Both the position numbers and the translations under genes were made by a program. DNA of 21,987 nt, taken from NCBI GenBank assembly GCA_003427395.1, contig BFEA01000095.1, forward strand, positions 2,862,444 to 2,884,430. Reading direction: 5' to 3'. The notes below the pieces were generated by a model. That model saw only the letters and a list, made by a program, of their open reading frames with translations. It was not told where the DNA came from and did no database searches. The number at the start of each line of letters is the position of its first letter. Positions within the stretch are counted from its first letter, which is position 1. Source of the stretch: Chara braunii (Eukaryota; Streptophyta; Charophyceae; Charales; Characeae). This document shows, one piece after another, positions 18,344 to 21,987 of the stretch.

Positions 18344-19156
18344 TCAGAAGTCCCAGTCCTCTATCTCGTCTCCGTCCTCCTCATCACTGAAATCCTCCTC
18401 CTCGTCTAGGAACATCTTTTTCACCCCTTCCAAGAAAGTTTCCCCCGCTGCCACGTTTCGGTAAACTATCTGCCAATGCACCAGGTTGGGAACAAAGGTT
18501 TCATCCGCGCTGAGGAGGTTTAACACCTCAGTTAATTCTTCCGCCCAGTTTCCTTCGAACGGCCCCGCCTCCAATGATAGTTTAAAGAAGCCCTGCCTAG
18601 CACCTTGGTACAACCTCAGGCGCGTCATCGACTGACATATCCGCTCCAATCTACCCCTGGTTCCAAAGACTGCATCCACCAGAAATGGGGGTAGCACGCA
18701 TCTCATTGCCCTAAGGGGGCGTCTCATATTTTTTCGGTCCCCGAGTTCCACTCGCACCTCGATCCTTTCCATCCTCATTTCTGCCCGCTGACATGCTGCC
18801 CATACCACTTTTCGTTCCGCTTGCCTAAACAGCTGATCCGGTGCCGTGCCCAATACTAGTCCCACTACCATTGCGTTTTCCATTTCTTGAGATAGGTAGA
18901 TCCATCCTCGAGCTTCCACTGTTCCCCGTAATTCTAGGTCCATCAAGCTAGGTGAGAGTCTTGTCAGGGCGACCTTAGTCCAGATTGTCTCTATCCAGAG
19001 GAACGCGTCCTTCTTGTCCAGCATCACGGTTTCATAGGCTGGTTCTAAGTCGGTCCATGTCCCTTCTTCCGGGAGAACAACACATACCCCATTCCTTACT
19101 TCTATAGGCATTTCCGGACCACTAGAGTAGACAGGAGGCGACAACCATCGCGCCAT
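18344..19156 (-). CDS. paralogue 1, intact member of an unknown tandem family
   Basis: Open 270-aa frame from ATG 19156 to TGA-side end 18344, the only unbroken copy of four. Order: a 20-residue variable head; VCVVLPEEGTWTDLEP (about 25-40); DAFLWIETIW (about 50-60); WIYLSQEMENAMVVGLVLGT (about 86-105); RIEVRVELGDRKNMRRPLR then MRCVLPPFLVDAVFGTRGRL (about 131-170); QGFFKLSLEAGPFEGNWAEELTEVLNLLSAD (about 188-218, quoted only in part as key residues GPF and EVLNLL in the comparison); VAAGETFLEGVKKMF; and a strongly acidic tail of about 20 residues (LDEEEDFSDEEDGDEIED). No signal peptide, membrane helix, zinc ligands or enzyme signature is seen, and I do not recognise the family. The acidic tail is compatible with protein- or nucleic-acid-regulating roles, but that is a guess. 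Confidence 0.72.
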   Translation of the reverse strand: MARWLSPPVYSSGPEMPIEVRNGVCVVLPEEGTWTDLEPAYETVMLDKKDAFLWIETIWTKVALTRLSPSLMDLELRGTVEARGWIYLSQEMENAMVVGLVLGTAPDQLFRQAERKVVWAACQRAEMRMERIEVRVELGDRKNMRRPLRAMRCVLPPFLVDAVFGTRGRLERICQSMTRLRLYQGARQGFFKLSLEAGPFEGNWAEELTEVLNLLSADETFVPNLVHWQIVYRNVAAGETFLEGVKKMFLDEEEDFSDEEDGDEIEDWDF

Positions 19157-19159
19157 CTT

Positions 19160-19477
19160 GTTTCCCGACGCCTGTCCTGTTTTTCACATGAGAGCACCAC
19201 ACGGCCCTTCATGGTCAGATGGTTTGCTTTTCCTTTTTCTAGATGAGGGTTGTTTTCAGACCCCTCATCCGGGTCTCCCTAACCTCCCTTATCCATTTCC
19301 CTGGTACCATTGCCCTACCATACCCCCAATCGATCACCCGTGGCTCGCATTCCCTCTTTTCTTAGTTCCACTTTCTTCCGACTCCTGTCCAGCCTCTTCC
19401 TCATGTTCTCTCACTCGTGCAGACTTAGGCAGGGGTCGAGAATAGACTAGAATCTTAGTTCCCCTTCCAACATTCAT
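19160..19477 (-). pseudogene. short coding-like relic upstream of the family
   Basis: ATG 19477 opens a 47-codon frame (MNVGRGTKILVYSRPLPKSA, then a Glu-rich stretch) to TGA 19336-19334. One base over, about 19337-19270 gives IDWGYGRAMVPGKWIREVRE, and one base over again gives SENNPHLEKGKANHLTMKGR running up to the next gene. It may be an accessory gene broken by two deletions. Purine-rich minus-strand sequence often gives such peptides, so confidence is low. Confidence 0.3.
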
Positions 19478-21987
19478 CAAGCAACTTTACAGAGGGAGGC
19501 ACAAAAAGCAAAACTCAGGCAAACGTCGCACATAGGTGGGTCATCTCCTCACCGACCTCTTCCCCGAAAATGGTCTCTCCACTGTTACTATTGGCAGGGC
19601 TTTACCCCATACCTCAAGCACAGCTCAACCGTCGCGAGCGCGGTACCCAGGTCTCGGGAAGGCATCCGCCCTTTCCTCCTTACCCAGAATACCCCATCCC
19701 GACTTGCCGCTCGTGTGCCCACCGTTAATCTCGGGAATCACCCCGCACATCTCGGTAAGGCCATTGGAGCCGGCCGTCCAGGCATTCACTTTCATCGGTC
19801 CGACAAGAATCAGCTTTTTCCAAGCCATGCTACGAGAAGCTTTTAATCGCCTCCGAGGCTCCTTCCTTGCCCCATATGCAGTGGTCCCCCTGCCGTCTGC
19901 CGACAAGCAGCCGCCCCGCATGAAGACATTTCACACCCCACCTGGACAAGATCATCGAGCCATGCTTGGACCGCTCAGGTGAGAATGCTACTAATCAGCC
20001 GACGAGACCTACCCTTGCTTGACAGCCCGGTGGCCCGACCCCCACACACGGAACCCGGTGAACTTCAAAGAGGACGACCATTCCGCATCCCGCACCGACC
20101 GACGCAAACCAACCTTTTCCTTCCGAAAGGCACGACGCTCGAATCCCCATCACGCAAACACAAGCCCCAAGGTGGGACACACATAACACAAGTGTCTTTC
20201 CCCAGGTGCACCCAGCGCTTCCTACCCATCGCCCACATGTTTTCACTCAGGGCAGTGCGTGCCACTCACTCCTAACTTCCATACATAGTGCCCGGTTCCT
20301 TTTCGTGAGCATCTTCAAAGGGGAGCTAGTTTTTCTTGGAGTCTAGCAACTCCCTTCATTCCCTTATCTTTGCTTGTGTGTCCGTTCATAGGGCAGGATT
20401 GTTCCTTCTCGATTACCGTTTATGTTCATATGAGGTTCCTTCAAGCATTTAAGTGCGGTGCACGGAGCCCGTTGGGCTCCAAAGGGAGAAGAGAAGCACC
20501 CAGGTCGGTCGGATCACTCCGCCGCGGGATTTTCATTGGAACCCGGACTGGCCCGGAATCCCGACCGCTTGCCAGGTAACCGAAACCCTTCTTTCAAACG
20601 AAGAGGAAAGGTCGACCTACGGCTTGCCCAATGCTTCCCCGTCCTGACAAACATCAGTCCAAGGGAAGGAAAACTAGAGTCATCTCCAAAGGAGATGGCT
20701 GATCAGAAAGTGCAAGCATGCATGTTCTTCCTCCAGGCCTGGCCTTGCCATGCGCCCAGCCATCCTCAAATCTGATTCTCTCAAAGGATAAAGCATACAT
20801 AAGTCCTTATTCCTTGTCTTTAGTTATGTACACGGTCATGCGTCAGGCGCCCCCCCTCGAGATCGTCAGGGTCAATTTAACCCACTACCCGGCACCTCCA
20901 CCATTTTTGTAGGGGCCGCACCCTGAAGGACTTTCGAGCCTCGGTCGACCCCACTGCGGGTCCCATTTGGCTCGACCCGCCCACGCTCACACTCAAGGGG
21001 CGGGTCGTTTGTCCCAAGGGCACCCCCACCTAGTACTTTGAGATGGATGGGGATGGACTTTTTACGAGAGGGCTTTACATTGGGGGATGTAGCTCCGCTC
21101 TCGCGTCAAGATGATAGCTATTTGGCCACTCGTGGCGTTTTCTTCATTCGATTAAGTCTGGTCAGGCAATTGCTCCTTCCAATACGCAAGCAGTCCATAG
21201 AGTTTATTGAAGTTTTATCTTCTTATCATGCGCAGGCCAAACGTTATTCATTGGGCCAAACACCTTTTCACCAAGTCTAGTGGCTCAAGACAGCCCCTAC
21301 GGCATCCTTGGGGTAGCGTGGCATCGCCCGGACCCCTAGCCGCTGTATTTTTTTTTTGCTTGAGCCACCAACATTGCATTCACCTATCCACGACTGCCCT
21401 TAGTCCTTCCGGGCTTGCATTGCATTCAAGAGAGTCGTTGCATTCAATCATCACACAAGCCGCATCCCTGCGTACCACTCATTCAAGCATCCGACCACCC
21501 AACCCATCCTTCATTCATAGTTTAAGTGGGGTCTAAGTCCTTCCCTCGTTGTTTTCCCTATTCCCGCCCGCACCTGGCGGACGCAGTCCTGCTCAAACCA
21601 CCCTAGGCTACTCACCTGCGCAAGACCACATAAAGCAAAAGTCAGGTACAATCTCCATTGGGGTCAACACATCGCCCTTCCCACAATCCTAAGTTCCTTT
21701 GGTTATCTTTCCCTTCACTCAAGCAAGCCATGCCTTCACCTTCGTCATGCAGTCGGGGAAGATGGTTGAGTCAAACTGACCTCGTCCAAAATCAGCACTC
21801 CTATCCGCTTTCGCAAACGTACTCAATAGTCCCGTATCCTTTCCTTCTTGGTGGCGCAAGGGACCGGCTGCCCTTACCTTGCCCTCTCTTTCCACCAAGT
21901 GAGGACTAAGTTCCTTCCCGTTCGTTCCCTGGCAATGTAACAGGTGAGGGTGGAGGTTAGTCACATGCCATGGGGGGGGGGAAGGGG
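19478..21987. other. no supported gene; flanking or 5' element sequence
   Basis: I find no domain in any frame. Open frames at 19536-19982 (+) and 19921-19625 (-) overlap each other and neither has recognisable character. Visible marks: a perfect hairpin ggagccc-gtt-gggctcc at 20464-20480, a T10 run at 21348-21357, repeated ttgcattcaa-type words near 21410-21450, and an oligo-G run at 21972-21981. If the element has a 5' LTR it should lie here, but no match to the sequence left of 7572 is evident by eye. Confidence 0.4.

Larger units (their letters stand above)
7572..19477 (-). mobile_element. decayed Ty3/Gypsy-type retroelement with accessory genes (proposed extent)
   Basis: The core (15259-8681) has the gag, retropepsin, RT, RNase H, integrase order of Ty3/Gypsy elements. 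I extend the proposed element to include four paralogous genes before gag and one broken gene after pol, because all are on the same strand, are separated by only about 55-420 bp and show the same damage. The left limit is an oligo-G run that could be the polypurine tract; the right limit is the furthest coding-like relic. No long terminal repeat pair, TG...CA ends, target duplication or primer-binding site was found by eye. The accessory genes could instead belong to the host or to a second element into which this one inserted. Confidence 0.5.

Noticed and set aside
20125-20160. tRNA B-box-like gctcgaatcccc
   Set aside because: No matching A box, anticodon arm or acceptor stem can be drawn around it.

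Overview
The window looks like nuclear DNA of a streptophyte green alga or plant. It carries a decayed Ty3/Gypsy-type retroelement, a 91-bp satellite, several other degenerate tandem repeats and a few ambiguous bases, with no bacterial operon signals. The pol wording reminds me of elements in Chara-type charophyte genomes. That is recollection, not a search result. Nearly all recognisable coding sequence lies on the minus strand, and the plus strand is strongly pyrimidine-rich.

Left part (1-7560): a satellite of about 15 units of 91 bp (1-1345), a GA microsatellite, an 800-bp stretch packed with short perfect inverted repeats that contains six N's (1839-2640), and then mostly non-genic DNA with degenerate tandem repeats of about 52, 65 and 39 bp. 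Three weak coding relics are possible here.

Central and right part (7572-19477), read on the minus strand from right to left: a short relic ORF; four tandem, tightly spaced paralogous genes of an unrecognised family (19156-15668; one intact, three broken, one of them hidden by stops and a frameshift); a 408-bp spacer with coding-like debris; a gag-protease-RT-RNase H-integrase region (15259-8681) with several stops and three shifts of the same sign; a 66-bp tandem repeat; and a hidden, broken post-pol gene (8259-7601) of about 219 codons with nuclear-localisation-like basic clusters and a SUMO-interaction-like motif. An oligo-G run directly follows that gene, where a polypurine tract would be expected.

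The most interesting reading is that all of this is one long retroelement lineage carrying an amplified family of accessory genes before gag and a nuclear/SUMO-linked accessory gene after pol. Shared strand, tight packing and similar damage support this. I could not find terminal repeats or a primer-binding site by eye, so the limits, and whether it is a single element, are inference.

The last 2.5 kb (19478-21987) holds no gene I can support.
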